Source of the DNA: an uncultured Kiritimatiellota bacterium
GTDB lineage: Bacteria; Verrucomicrobiota; Kiritimatiellia; RFP12; UBA1067
Assembly (NCBI GenBank): GCA_934635385.1
Contig: CAKTZI010000010.1
Coordinates: 1 to 64,000, forward strand
Direction of reading: 5' to 3'
Length of the DNA stretch: 64,000 nt
This document shows, in pieces, positions 50,668-58,823 of the stretch (position 1 is its first letter; each line of letters opens with the position of its first letter). A program made the translations under genes and the position numbers. Below the pieces are notes generated by a model. That model was not told the DNA's origin. It ran no database searches and saw nothing but the letters and a program-made list of their open reading frames with translations.

Positions 50668-51301
50668 AGTGTTTCTCCAGCCGCGCCATCGCCCACGCGA
50701 CGAGACCGTTGAAGATGTAGTAGAAGACGCCGGCGGCGATGAGCGGCACCATCGTCGTGTTCGCGGCCGCCGCCATCTTCGCGACGGTGAACATCTCCAT
50801 CACCGAGAGCGTGAACGCGAGCGACGTGTCCTTCACGAGCGTGATCACCTCGTTCGTGACCGGCGGGATGATGCGCTTGACGACCTGCGGGAAGATCACG
50901 TGCGCGAACGTGCGGGCGCGACCGAGGCCGAGCGACGCCGACGCCTCGTACTGCCCCGGATCGATCGACTCGATGCCCGCGCGGTAGATCTCGGCGAAGT
51001 AGGCCGCGTAGTTGAGCGCGAACGCGACGATGGCCCCGACGAACGGCGAATAGCCGGAGAGAGAGACACGGAAGAGGTAGTACGGCCCGAAGTAGACGAA
51101 CAGCAGCTGCAGCATGAGCGGCGTACCGCGCAGCACCGAGATGTAGATGCGGCACGCCTGGCGGACGACGAAGCTCTTCGACATCCGCCCGAACGCGACG
51201 AGCAGGCCAAGCGGCAGTGCGAAGACGAGCGTCAGGAGAAAGAGCTCGACGGAGACGCCAAGCCCCTTCAGCAGGTCAACGAGCAGCGACGCAAGGCCCA
51301 T
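50651..51301 (-). CDS. Polar amino-acid ABC transporter permease
   Basis: A 216-residue inner-membrane protein of the HisM/GlnP family with about five hydrophobic segments. It has RGTPLMLQLLFVYFGPYY and the EAA loop YEASASLGLGRARTFAHVIFPQ, which contacts the ATPase. Last gene of the pilT-led unit, 9 bases after the binding protein. A single permease gene suggests a homodimeric channel. Confidence 0.92.
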   Translation of the reverse strand: MGLASLLVDLLKGLGVSVELFLLTLVFALPLGLLVAFGRMSKSFVVRQACRIYISVLRGTPLMLQLLFVYFGPYYLFRVSLSGYSPFVGAIVAFALNYAAYFAEIYRAGIESIDPGQYEASASLGLGRARTFAHVIFPQVVKRIIPPVTNEVITLVKDTSLAFTLSVMEMFTVAKMAAAANTTMVPLIAAGVFYYIFNGLVAWAMARLEKHYAYYE

Positions 51302-51310
51302 CGCAAAAGG

Positions 51311-52096
51311 TCAGCGCAGGATGATGACGTCCTTGCCCTCGAACCACTTCGCGGAGATCTTCGCGGCCGTGCCGTCGGCGACCATCGCGCGGAACGTCTC
51401 GACGACCTGATCGCGGAGCGCGACGTTGCCCTTCTTGAAGCCGATGCCGAACGTCTCCTTCATGATGATCTCGTCCAGTTGCACGAACTTGCCGGGCATG
51501 TCGGCCATCTTCTTCTTCGCGACGCCGACGTCGAGCGCGACCGCATCGACCGCGCCGGACTCCAGCGCCATGACGGCGGAGTTGTAGTCGGCCGTGACGC
51601 GCAGCTCCTTGAAGGTCTTGCCGAGCGCGGCGACGGCGGGCTTCTCCTCGTCCTTGCCCGACAGGGCTTTCTGGACAGGCGTGTCGGTCTGCACGGCGAC
51701 CGTCTTGCCCGCGAGATCCTTGAGCGCCTTGACCGGCGAGCCGACCTTCACGAGGACGACCTGCGAGTTGTCGACGTAGGCGGGGCTCCACTCGTAGTCG
51801 TTCTCGCGGCTCTGCATGGTGAAGCCGTTCCAGATGCAGTCGATCTTCGCGGAGTTGAGCTGCATGTCCTTCGCGTCCCAGTTGATCGGGCACGCGACGA
51901 ACGTCCAGCCGCGCCGCGCGCACACTTCGCGGGCGAGGTCGAGGTCAAAGCCCTTGTATTCCGTTCCCTCCTTGAAGCCGTAGGGCGGGAACTCGGCGTC
52001 GAAGCCGACGATGAACTTGCCGTCCGTGAGGGTGGAGCGCTGGGAGCAGCCGACGAGCGCGAGGGCTGCGGCGAGACCGAACATGAGTTTCTTCAT
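51311..52096 (-). CDS. Amino-acid ABC transporter substrate-binding lipoprotein
   Basis: A 261-residue type II binding protein with a lipobox (LALVGCSQ). Family motifs are FIVGFDAEFPPYGF, FDLDLAREVCAR, DCIWNGFTM, and GKTVAVQTDTPV. It captures a polar amino acid for the adjacent permease and ATPase. The ligand cannot be told from sequence; the DCIWNGFTM variant is common in cystine or glutamine-like binders. Confidence 0.92.
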   Translation of the reverse strand: MKKLMFGLAAALALVGCSQRSTLTDGKFIVGFDAEFPPYGFKEGTEYKGFDLDLAREVCARRGWTFVACPINWDAKDMQLNSAKIDCIWNGFTMQSRENDYEWSPAYVDNSQVVLVKVGSPVKALKDLAGKTVAVQTDTPVQKALSGKDEEKPAVAALGKTFKELRVTADYNSAVMALESGAVDAVALDVGVAKKKMADMPGKFVQLDEIIMKETFGIGFKKGNVALRDQVVETFRAMVADGTAAKISAKWFEGKDVIILR

Positions 52097-52108
52097 TTCT
52101 GTTTTTCC

Positions 52109-52870
52109 TTAGTTTGTGGAAGAATTGAGTTCACCTTGAATCTTGCCGAGGAATTCGCCGAGACGCCCTTCGTGCTTGCGCCCGAAGATCTCGTCCGGCG
52201 CGCCCTCGGCGGCAATCGTACCGCCCTCGAGGAAGAGGACGCGGCTCGCCACGTCGCGGGCGAAGCGCATCTCGTGCGTGACGACGACCATCGTCATGCC
52301 GTTTTTCGCGAGATCCTTCATGACGTCGAGGACTTCGCCGACCATTTCCGGGTCGAGCGCGGACGTCGGTTCGTCGAAGAGCATGACCTTCGGCTCCATC
52401 GCGAGCGAGCGGACGATCGCGACGCGCTGCTTCTGTCCGCCCGAAAGCTGCTGCGGATAGGCCGCCGCCTTGTCGGCGAGCCCCACGCGGTCCAGCAGGG
52501 CGCGCGCCTCGCGCGCCGCGACGTCCCGCGCCTTGCCGCGCACGAGGCGCGGCGCGAGCGTGATGTTGTCGAGGATCGAGAGGTGCGGAAAGAGGTTGAA
52601 GTGCTGGAAGACCATCCCCATCTCGCTGCGGAGGCGGTTCTTCGTCGCCTCGTCCGCCCGGACGATGTCCGTGCCGTCGAAGACGATCTCGCCCTCGGTC
52701 GGCTGCTCGAGGAGGTTCATGCAGCGGAGGAACGTCGACTTGCCGCCGCCGGACGGGCCGATCATGACGACGACCTCGCCGGGGCGGATGTCCGTCGAAA
52801 GCCCCTTGAGGACTTCGAGCTTCCCGAAGGACTTGCGCAGGTTCCGGATCTGGAGGAGCGTTTCAGACAT
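52109..52870 (-). CDS. Amino-acid ABC transporter ATPase (GlnQ-like)
   Basis: A 253-residue ABC ATPase with Walker A GPSGGGKST, Q-loop VFQHFNLFPHL, signature LSGGQKQRVAIVRSL and Walker B VMLFDEPTSALDPE, all typical of the GlnQ/HisP class. It is 12 bases upstream of the binding-protein gene and 3 bases after pilT. Confidence 0.94.
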   Translation of the reverse strand: MSETLLQIRNLRKSFGKLEVLKGLSTDIRPGEVVVMIGPSGGGKSTFLRCMNLLEQPTEGEIVFDGTDIVRADEATKNRLRSEMGMVFQHFNLFPHLSILDNITLAPRLVRGKARDVAAREARALLDRVGLADKAAAYPQQLSGGQKQRVAIVRSLAMEPKVMLFDEPTSALDPEMVGEVLDVMKDLAKNGMTMVVVTHEMRFARDVASRVLFLEGGTIAAEGAPDEIFGRKHEGRLGEFLGKIQGELNSSTN

Positions 52871-52873
52871 GGC

Positions 52874-53974
52874 TTACGACCCGTAGCCCTCTTCGCGCAG
52901 CTTCTCGACGACCGAGTCGGGGTCCTGCGACTTCGTGATCAGCTCCTCGTAGGCGATGAGGCCCTGCTTGTAGAGCTGCGTCAAGTGCGAGTCGAGCGTC
53001 TGCATGCCGAACTTCGCGCCCGTCTGCAGGTCGCTCTTGATCATGTTCGTCTTGTTGTCGCGGATGCGGCTGCGGATCGCGTCCGTCGTCGTCATGATCT
53101 CGAACGCGGCGACGCGGCCGTGGACCTGGCCGTCCGGGCCGAGCTTCGGCAGGAGGATCTGCGAGATGACGGCCTGCATGCCCGCCGCGAGCTGCGTGCG
53201 GATCTGCGACTGCTGGTTCATCGGGAAGGCGTCCACGATGCGGTCGATCGTCTCCGCCGCGCCCGTCGTGTGCAGCGTGCCGAAGACGAGGTGGCCCGTC
53301 TCGGCCGCCGTGATCGCCGCCGCGATCGTCTCCAGGTCGCGCATTTCGCCGACGAGGATGACGTCAGGGTCCTGGCGGAGCGCGCGGCGGATCGCCTCGG
53401 CGAAGCTCGGCACGTCGTCGCCGACCTCGCGCTGGGTGACGAGCGAGTTCTGCGAGGTGTGGTAGAACTCGATCGGGTCCTCGATCGTGATGATGTGGAC
53501 GTTGCGCTCCTGGTTGATGACGTTCAGCATCGAGGCGAGCGTCGTCGACTTGCCGGAGCCCGTCGGTCCCGTGACGAGGATGAGCCCGCGCGGCTTGAAG
53601 AGCAGCTCCTTCACGACCGGCGGCAGCCCCAGCTGCTCCATCGTGAGCAGCGTCGAGGGGATCTGGCGCAGCACCGCGCCGTAGCGCTTGCGCTCCTTGA
53701 AGATCGACACGCGGAAGCGCGTCCCGTCCGGATGCGCGAGCGCGAAGTCGGCGCCGCCGTTCTTCTCGACCTCGTCCATCTTGTCCGGGTCGCCCGAGCG
53801 CGCGACCATCTCCTTGCAGAGCTCGTAGGAGTCCTCTTCGCTCAGCTCCTCGTCCGCAATCGGCAGCAGTTCGCCGTGGACGCGCAGCTTGGGCGGCATG
53901 TGCGCGCGGATGTGGAGGTCCGAAGCCCCCTCGTCGATCGTGGCCTGCAGCAGGTCTTCAATGTGGATGTCCAT
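52874..53974 (-). CDS. pilT: Type IV pilus twitching ATPase
   Basis: A 366-residue PilT with Walker A GPTGSGKST, the Asp box ITIEDPIEF, Walker B RQDPDVILVGEMRD and the AIRRALRQ and HTTGAAETIDRI motifs. It powers pilus retraction. Length and motifs are standard. It leads a transcript that continues into an amino-acid ABC transporter, an unusual pairing. GAGAGGGA precedes the ATG. Confidence 0.95.
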   Translation of the reverse strand: MDIHIEDLLQATIDEGASDLHIRAHMPPKLRVHGELLPIADEELSEEDSYELCKEMVARSGDPDKMDEVEKNGGADFALAHPDGTRFRVSIFKERKRYGAVLRQIPSTLLTMEQLGLPPVVKELLFKPRGLILVTGPTGSGKSTTLASMLNVINQERNVHIITIEDPIEFYHTSQNSLVTQREVGDDVPSFAEAIRRALRQDPDVILVGEMRDLETIAAAITAAETGHLVFGTLHTTGAAETIDRIVDAFPMNQQSQIRTQLAAGMQAVISQILLPKLGPDGQVHGRVAAFEIMTTTDAIRSRIRDNKTNMIKSDLQTGAKFGMQTLDSHLTQLYKQGLIAYEELITKSQDPDSVVEKLREEGYGS

Positions 53975-54000
53975 GTTCCCTCTCTTCTTGTGAAAGCGTA

Positions 54001-54009
54001 ATTATACCA
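54001..54009 (-). promoter_or_regulatory. Promoter of the pilT-ABC transporter unit
   Basis: Minus strand TGGTATAAT, predicted start near 53994, leader about 20 bases. It begins 23 bases before the rhaT stop codon. Confidence 0.6.
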
Positions 54010-54031
54010 AAAAAGCGGATGCGCCGCGCCG

Positions 54032-55060
54032 TCAGACCGTCTTCGCGACGACGGCGAGGGCGATCGAGACGGCGAGGACGAGCAGCCCCGCCCCCAGCGC
54101 GGCCTTCGTCTTCGCGCACGTGCCCTTCCATTCGCCGAGCAGGACGCCCAGGAGCGAGCTGAAGAGCACGCAGCTGCCCATCACCACGGCGAACGAGATG
54201 TAGCGCATCTCGCCCATCGCCGGCTCACCGATCTTCTGGCACGCGAACTGGCAGGCCCAGATGGCGCCCGCAAGCGCCGCGAGCGCGAACGGCAGACCTC
54301 GCCGCAGACCGGCGGCATAGTCGCCGAACGAGCGATTCTTCGCGTTCTGCCACAGGCACCACGCCGCATTGACGGCGAAACCGCCCCAGAGAACGAGCAC
54401 CAGGACAGGCATGCCCGTCCACTTCGCGTCCACCCCGGCGGCTGCGGCGGCCCGCTCCAGCGAAAGCCCGCCCTGAAGGCCGAAGTTCATGCCGGCGGAC
54501 GCAAGGCCCGAAAACAGGGCGACCACCATGCCCTTGCGGAAGTCGAACTCGGCGACGGCCTGCTTCTTCGCCGCCTCGTCCAGCTCCCCTTCCTTGAGCT
54601 GCCCGGCCCAGCCGACGAGGACGATGCCCGCCAGCGAGACGAGCACGGAGACGAACGTCACGATCGCCGCCGTGTCCTTGAAGAGGTCTCCCGCATGCCC
54701 CGTCACGAGCGGCGGGATCAGCGTCCCGGTCGCCGAGCAGAGCCCGCAGCCGATTGCCAGCCCCAGCCCGATGCCGAGGTAGCGGATCATGAGCCCCCAC
54801 GTGAGGCCGCCGACGCCCCAGAGCGCACCGAAGCCGATGCACCGCGCGAGCGTCGCCGGCTCGGCGCCGCCGATGAGCCCCCAGAGGCCCGGGCACGTCG
54901 CCGCCGCCAGCGCCAGCGGAAAGGCCACAAGCCCGACGACGGCATAGACGAACCAGTAGGATTCGTACCTCATGCCCTTCACGCCGCGAAACGGCAGCGC
55001 GAAGGTCGCGCCGGCGATGCCGCCGAGCGCACAGATGAGCGTGCCCGCTGTTGCGTTCAT
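54032..55060 (-). CDS. rhaT: L-rhamnose/proton symporter
   Basis: A 342-residue ten-helix transporter matching RhaT. It has GGIAGATFALPFRGVKGMRYESYW, ALWGVGGLTWGLMIRYLG and IGCGLCSATGTLIPPL. It imports L-rhamnose with protons. It lies 3 bases downstream of rhaA, and together they handle rhamnose released by the GH78-like enzyme of the polysaccharide cluster. No rhaB or rhaD is in the window. Confidence 0.9.
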   Translation of the reverse strand: MNATAGTLICALGGIAGATFALPFRGVKGMRYESYWFVYAVVGLVAFPLALAAATCPGLWGLIGGAEPATLARCIGFGALWGVGGLTWGLMIRYLGIGLGLAIGCGLCSATGTLIPPLVTGHAGDLFKDTAAIVTFVSVLVSLAGIVLVGWAGQLKEGELDEAAKKQAVAEFDFRKGMVVALFSGLASAGMNFGLQGGLSLERAAAAAGVDAKWTGMPVLVLVLWGGFAVNAAWCLWQNAKNRSFGDYAAGLRRGLPFALAALAGAIWACQFACQKIGEPAMGEMRYISFAVVMGSCVLFSSLLGVLLGEWKGTCAKTKAALGAGLLVLAVSIALAVVAKTV

Positions 55061-55063
55061 GCC

Positions 55064-56302
55064 TTAGCCCCGCTTGAAGAGGACGTCCTTCTCGTACTGC
55101 TTGACGGCATCGAGCCACGCCTCGTCGGCGACGACGCCCGCGCGCGCGCAGAACTCCGCCCAGACCTCCTCCGCCGGATAGTTCTTGTACTCCTCCTGGA
55201 GGACGAGCTGCTCGGTGAAGCGGCCCGCGTTCTGGAGCTTCGCCAGGTCCTTCCACGGCGTGAGCATCGCCTTGATGAGCTCCTTCTGCATGTTGCGCAT
55301 GCCGAGCACCCACGCCGCGACGCGGTTGATCGACGCGTCGAAGTAGTCGAGCGCGATGATGAAGTTCTTCGGGTCCATCTTCACGATCTCCTGCGCGCAG
55401 GCGCGGAGGTCGTCGTTCTGGCGGATCACGTGGTCGGAATCCCAGCGGACGGGGCGCGAGATGTGGAACGCGACCTTGCCGAACGTCATCAGGAACGAGC
55501 TGATCTTGTCCGCCACCGACTCCGTGAGGTGGAAGTGGCCCATGTCGAGGAGCGCGAGGATCTTCGCCTTCATCGCGTAGCCCATCACGAACTCGTGCGA
55601 GTTCACCGTGTAGCTCTCGACGCCGATGCCGAAGAGCTTCGACTCCAGGAACGGGATGACGGCCTTCCTGTCGTACTTGTACGCGAAGATCTTGTCAAGC
55701 GAGTCGGCCATGCGCTGGCGCGGCCCGAGGCGGTCCGAGGGCTCGTCCTTGTAGCCGTCGGGGCACCAGAAGTTGATGCCGCACGGCGACTTCAGCTCCT
55801 TCGCGAAGTATTCGCCGATCTTCAAGCACTGGATGCCGTGCTGGATCCAGAACTTGCGGATCTTCGGGTCGGGGCTCGAGAGCGTCAGGCCGTCCGCCGC
55901 CTTCGGATGCGAGAAGAACGTCGGGTTGAAGTCGAGCTTGACGCCGGTCTTCTTGGCCCACTTGACCCACGGCTCGAAGTTCTTCTCCGTGAGCTGGTCG
56001 CGGTCGGTCACCGTCCCCTTGTGGATGCCGTAGCAGGCGTGGAGGTTGACGCGGTGCTTGCCGGGGATGAGCGCGAGCGCGAACTCGAGATCCTTCATGA
56101 GCTCGCCCGGCGTGCGCGCCTTGCCGGGATAGTTGCCCGTCGTCTGGATGCCGCCCGACGCGCCGCCCGTCGTCTCGAAGCCGCCGACGTCGTCGCCCTG
56201 CCAGCAATGGAGGGAGATGGAGATTTTCGCGAGATCCTTCAGCACCTTCTCGGTGTCGATGCCGATCTTCGCATACCGTTTCTTCGCTTCCGCGTAGCTC
56301 AT
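55064..56302 (-). CDS. rhaA: L-rhamnose isomerase
   Basis: A 412-residue RhaA with SLHCWQGDDVGGFE, the metal-binding NLHACYG, CGINFWCPDGYKD, LDMGHFHLTESVADK and FHISRPVRWDSDH. It converts L-rhamnose to L-rhamnulose. The ATG at 56302 with AAAAAGGA upstream is preferred over a GTG 39 bases before. It has a promoter with both boxes. Confidence 0.95.
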   Translation of the reverse strand: MSYAEAKKRYAKIGIDTEKVLKDLAKISISLHCWQGDDVGGFETTGGASGGIQTTGNYPGKARTPGELMKDLEFALALIPGKHRVNLHACYGIHKGTVTDRDQLTEKNFEPWVKWAKKTGVKLDFNPTFFSHPKAADGLTLSSPDPKIRKFWIQHGIQCLKIGEYFAKELKSPCGINFWCPDGYKDEPSDRLGPRQRMADSLDKIFAYKYDRKAVIPFLESKLFGIGVESYTVNSHEFVMGYAMKAKILALLDMGHFHLTESVADKISSFLMTFGKVAFHISRPVRWDSDHVIRQNDDLRACAQEIVKMDPKNFIIALDYFDASINRVAAWVLGMRNMQKELIKAMLTPWKDLAKLQNAGRFTEQLVLQEEYKNYPAEEVWAEFCARAGVVADEAWLDAVKQYEKDVLFKRG

Positions 56303-56358
56303 GTCCGTCTGTTCCTTTTTCGGTTTATGGGTGATTCGCACGAGTACCGTGCGGGCGT

Positions 56359-56398
56359 ATTATACCATCCCGCACCGCCGTCTGCCAAGGGGGTGCGG
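56359..56398 (-). promoter_or_regulatory. Promoter of rhaA-rhaT with overlapping hairpin
   Basis: Minus strand TGGTATAAT at 56367-56359 and TTGGCA at 56388-56383, with an 18-base spacer. The -35 box lies in the loop of an inverted repeat (arms CCGCACC 56370-56376 and GGTGCGG 56392-56398). The repeat may end the tolC transcript or act as operator. Confidence 0.6.
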
Positions 56399-56411
56399 CG
56401 ACGGACGCCGC

Positions 56412-57848
56412 TCACGGCGCCTCGCGCACGACCTCTTCGCGAAAGCGCGGCATGCGCCCCGTCCGCGCGAAAAGCGCCGCTTCGGCGCGCTGTCCGTCGT
56501 AGAAGGCCGAGATGCAGTCGCCGCGCGCCTGCGAATCGGACGCGATCGCCTCCGAGAGGTCGACGCGGCTCGCGCTGCCGACGGCGAACTGCGCACGCAC
56601 CGTGTCGAGGTTCTCCGCCGCGCTGCGAACCGCAGCGCGGGCGCTGGCGACGGCCTCGCACGCGTTGTCGCGGTTCGCGACCGCCGTCTCCAGAGAGACC
56701 GACAGATCCTGCTCGGCCGCGTCCACGTCCGCCGCCGCGCTTTCGAGAGCGACGACCGCCCGGTCGATGGCCGTCGTCTTGCGGAAGCCCTGAAAGAGCG
56801 ACTGCGACGCCGTGACGCCCCAGCGGAAGACCCAGAGCGGATCCGTCCAGCTGAGCGATGCCGTCGCCGAGACGGACGGATACAGGTCGGCGATCGCGGC
56901 GTCAACCGTGTGCGAGGCCGCGCGCAGCTTCGCGCGGGCGACGCGCAGCGCGGGCGCGTTCGTGCGCGCGAACGCGAACGCCGCGCCGACGTCCTCGTCT
57001 GTCGCGGCGAACCCGCGCCGAACCGAACCGACACCGACCGGCTCCGTGCCGAACGCCGTCTGCCATGTGCCGCGCGACACGTCGACGCCCAGCGCCTGCA
57101 GCAGCGTCGCGCCCGTCGTGTCGACGCGATTCGAGGCCGCGACGACAGCCTGTTCGGCCTGTGCCAGGTCCAGCCGCGCCCGCAGGACGTCCAGCCGGTT
57201 GGCCTCGCCCGCCTGACGCCGCTCCTCCGCCCGCGCCAGATGCTCCGCATACTGCTGCGCGTTCGTCTGCGCGACCTCCAGAAGCGCGCGTCGCTCGAAG
57301 AAGTCGAAATACGCCTCCGCCACCGACTGGAAAACCGCAAAGCCCTCGTCCGCCAGGGCCTGTTCGGCCGCAACGACCTGTTCGGCCTGCGCGCGGGCCT
57401 TCGCCGCATACCGCCCGAAATCGTAGACGAGAAGCTCCAGCGACAGCGCGGCGGACGGCCCGCCCTTCGTCCGCCAGAGGCTGCCGTCGTCCAGCCGCAC
57501 GGCTTCGCTCGCTTCGCTGTGCCCGCCGGAGACGGACAGCGCCGGCGCCGTCCATGGCGTCTCGCTCAGAACGGGCGCGTCAGCCGCGAGAGCCTTGAGC
57601 GCCAGCCGCGCGTCCCGCACGGCCAGGACCTTCGAGACGACGGACGGTCGGTTCGTCAGCGCGAAGTCGACCAGCCTCGCCAGCGACCACGCGCGGAAGT
57701 CGACCTGCGGCGCAATTTCGCCGCCGGACGCGTCCTCGCCCTTCGCGCGAACCGCCTCCTGCGCTTCGCGCGCGTCAAAGATCGTCGTGCAGCCGACGGC
57801 GACCGTCAGCGCAAGCCCTGCCAAGAATCTCCCCTTCCACATCTTCAT
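56412..57848 (-). CDS. TolC-like outer-membrane efflux lipoprotein
   Basis: A 478-residue outer-membrane factor with a lipobox-like VAVGCTT near residues 16-22 and two homologous long-helix repeats. Each repeat has coiled-coil stretches ending in patterns such as RLDVLRARLDLAQAEQAVVAA and RVDLSEAIASDSQAR. It forms the exit duct of tripartite efflux or type I secretion systems. No inner-membrane pump or adaptor is nearby. A second ATG at 57842 is possible. Expression is probably controlled by a repressor binding the palindrome in its promoter. Confidence 0.85.
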   Translation of the reverse strand: MKMWKGRFLAGLALTVAVGCTTIFDAREAQEAVRAKGEDASGGEIAPQVDFRAWSLARLVDFALTNRPSVVSKVLAVRDARLALKALAADAPVLSETPWTAPALSVSGGHSEASEAVRLDDGSLWRTKGGPSAALSLELLVYDFGRYAAKARAQAEQVVAAEQALADEGFAVFQSVAEAYFDFFERRALLEVAQTNAQQYAEHLARAEERRQAGEANRLDVLRARLDLAQAEQAVVAASNRVDTTGATLLQALGVDVSRGTWQTAFGTEPVGVGSVRRGFAATDEDVGAAFAFARTNAPALRVARAKLRAASHTVDAAIADLYPSVSATASLSWTDPLWVFRWGVTASQSLFQGFRKTTAIDRAVVALESAAADVDAAEQDLSVSLETAVANRDNACEAVASARAAVRSAAENLDTVRAQFAVGSASRVDLSEAIASDSQARGDCISAFYDGQRAEAALFARTGRMPRFREEVVREAP

Positions 57849-57857
57849 AAGTTCCGT

Positions 57858-57887
57858 ATTATACCTACCGGCCGGTAGGTATGTCAA
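57858..57887 (-). promoter_or_regulatory. TolC promoter with a perfect palindromic operator in the spacer
   Basis: On the minus strand TTGACA lies at 57887-57882 and TATAAT at 57863-57858, with an 18-base spacer. TACCTACCGGCCGGTAGGTA (57862-57881) is a perfect palindrome extending one more pair each side to 22 bp. It fills the spacer and touches both boxes. The form is typical of TetR/AcrR-family operators. The predicted start leaves about 3 bases of leader. Confidence 0.8.
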
Positions 57888-57897
57888 GCGCGGCGCG

Positions 57898-58506
57898 TCA
57901 GAAGACGTCCAGTTCGCGGATGGCGGGGATGAGCACGTGGTGGACGAGCTCCGCGTTGAGGCGGTGCCCGCCGTGAAAGAGCCGCGAACAGCCGGGGTAG
58001 TGCCGCTCGAACGTCGCGCGCTCCGGCAGGCAGATCGCGTCCTCGTCGCCGAAGAGCCCGTGGCAGAAGAGCTGGTCAACCTCGTCGACACCATCGAACT
58101 GCCGCGCCTCCATCTCCTCGAAGTGGCGCACGGTGTCCTTCGTCACGTGGAACTCCAGCGCGCCGTCCTGCCGCCGGTTGAGCCACTTGTGCTTGCCGAC
58201 GTGCAGGATGTCGTACTTCTTCGAGAGCGTGAAGCACGGGTTCACGCAGATGCGCTCGAAGCCATGGAACTGCTGGGCGTACATCGCGCCCATCGACGTG
58301 CCGACGATGAGCGCCGGCTGCTCGCTCTCGACGAGCGCCTTCAGCATCGGCAGGGCCTCCGCCGGATCGACCGGGATGTCGGGCGCGACGACCTTCACGC
58401 GGTCACGCGCATCCGTGCCGAGGAACTCCTTGCGCAGGATCTCGACCGTGCCGCTCGCCCCGGACGAGGCGAAGCCGTGTAGATAGAGGATTTCACGGCT
58501 TGTCAT
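57898..58506 (-). CDS. YqiA-like esterase (UPF0227)
   Basis: A 202-residue small alpha/beta hydrolase. It has LYLHGFASSGASGT at the N-terminus, the nucleophile turn GTSMGA and a late FHGGHRL histidine, matching the YqiA type. These act on short acyl esters. Its ATG overlaps the stop of the small exported protein gene (ATGA). A longer open frame upstream is ignored. Confidence 0.8.
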   Translation of the reverse strand: MTSREILYLHGFASSGASGTVEILRKEFLGTDARDRVKVVAPDIPVDPAEALPMLKALVESEQPALIVGTSMGAMYAQQFHGFERICVNPCFTLSKKYDILHVGKHKWLNRRQDGALEFHVTKDTVRHFEEMEARQFDGVDEVDQLFCHGLFGDEDAICLPERATFERHYPGCSRLFHGGHRLNAELVHHVLIPAIRELDVF

Positions 58507-58823
58507 GGCGCATCCCCCGAAAGGCGGTTGAGAATCTGGACGGCCGCCGCCGTGACATCGTTCGTTCCGACGAGCCAACGTCCGTCGGGACGCTGCGTCG
58601 AGACGAGGCGAATCGCCGCCTCGGTCGCGTTCAGGCCGTTCGTCTCGTACAGCCGCGCGAAGTCCGTCGCGGCCACCGACCAGACGTTCGTCGCAGCTAT
58701 GGCCGTCTCCGCGCGCCGCCGCGCATGATCGACCTCGTTCTGCACGCTCGGCTCCAGGACGTCCGGGCTGACCGTCGGCTGGGCGGTCAACACGGCGAAC
58801 AACAGCCAGACGAACCCATTCAC
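58503..58823 (-). CDS. Small exported protein of unknown function
   Basis: A 106-residue protein starting at GTG that overlaps the TGA of the EEP gene. It has a hydrophobic signal segment (FVWLLFAVLTA) and a helical mature part with TNGLNATEAAIRLVSTQRPDGRW. I do not recognise a family. The tight overlaps on both sides (GTGA and ATGA) are the main reason to believe the gene; it is hidden within a longer frame that begins in the upstream gene. Confidence 0.6.
   Translation of the reverse strand: MNGFVWLLFAVLTAQPTVSPDVLEPSVQNEVDHARRRAETAIAATNVWSVAATDFARLYETNGLNATEAAIRLVSTQRPDGRWLVGTNDVTAAAVQILNRLSGDAP

Noticed and set aside
50669..54001. 1,110-codon open frame on the plus strand
   Set aside because: It lies antisense to the ABC transporter and pilT genes, all clearly real, and is rich in Arg, Val and Asp as expected from GC-biased antisense codons. 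Stop-free antisense frames are common in such DNA.
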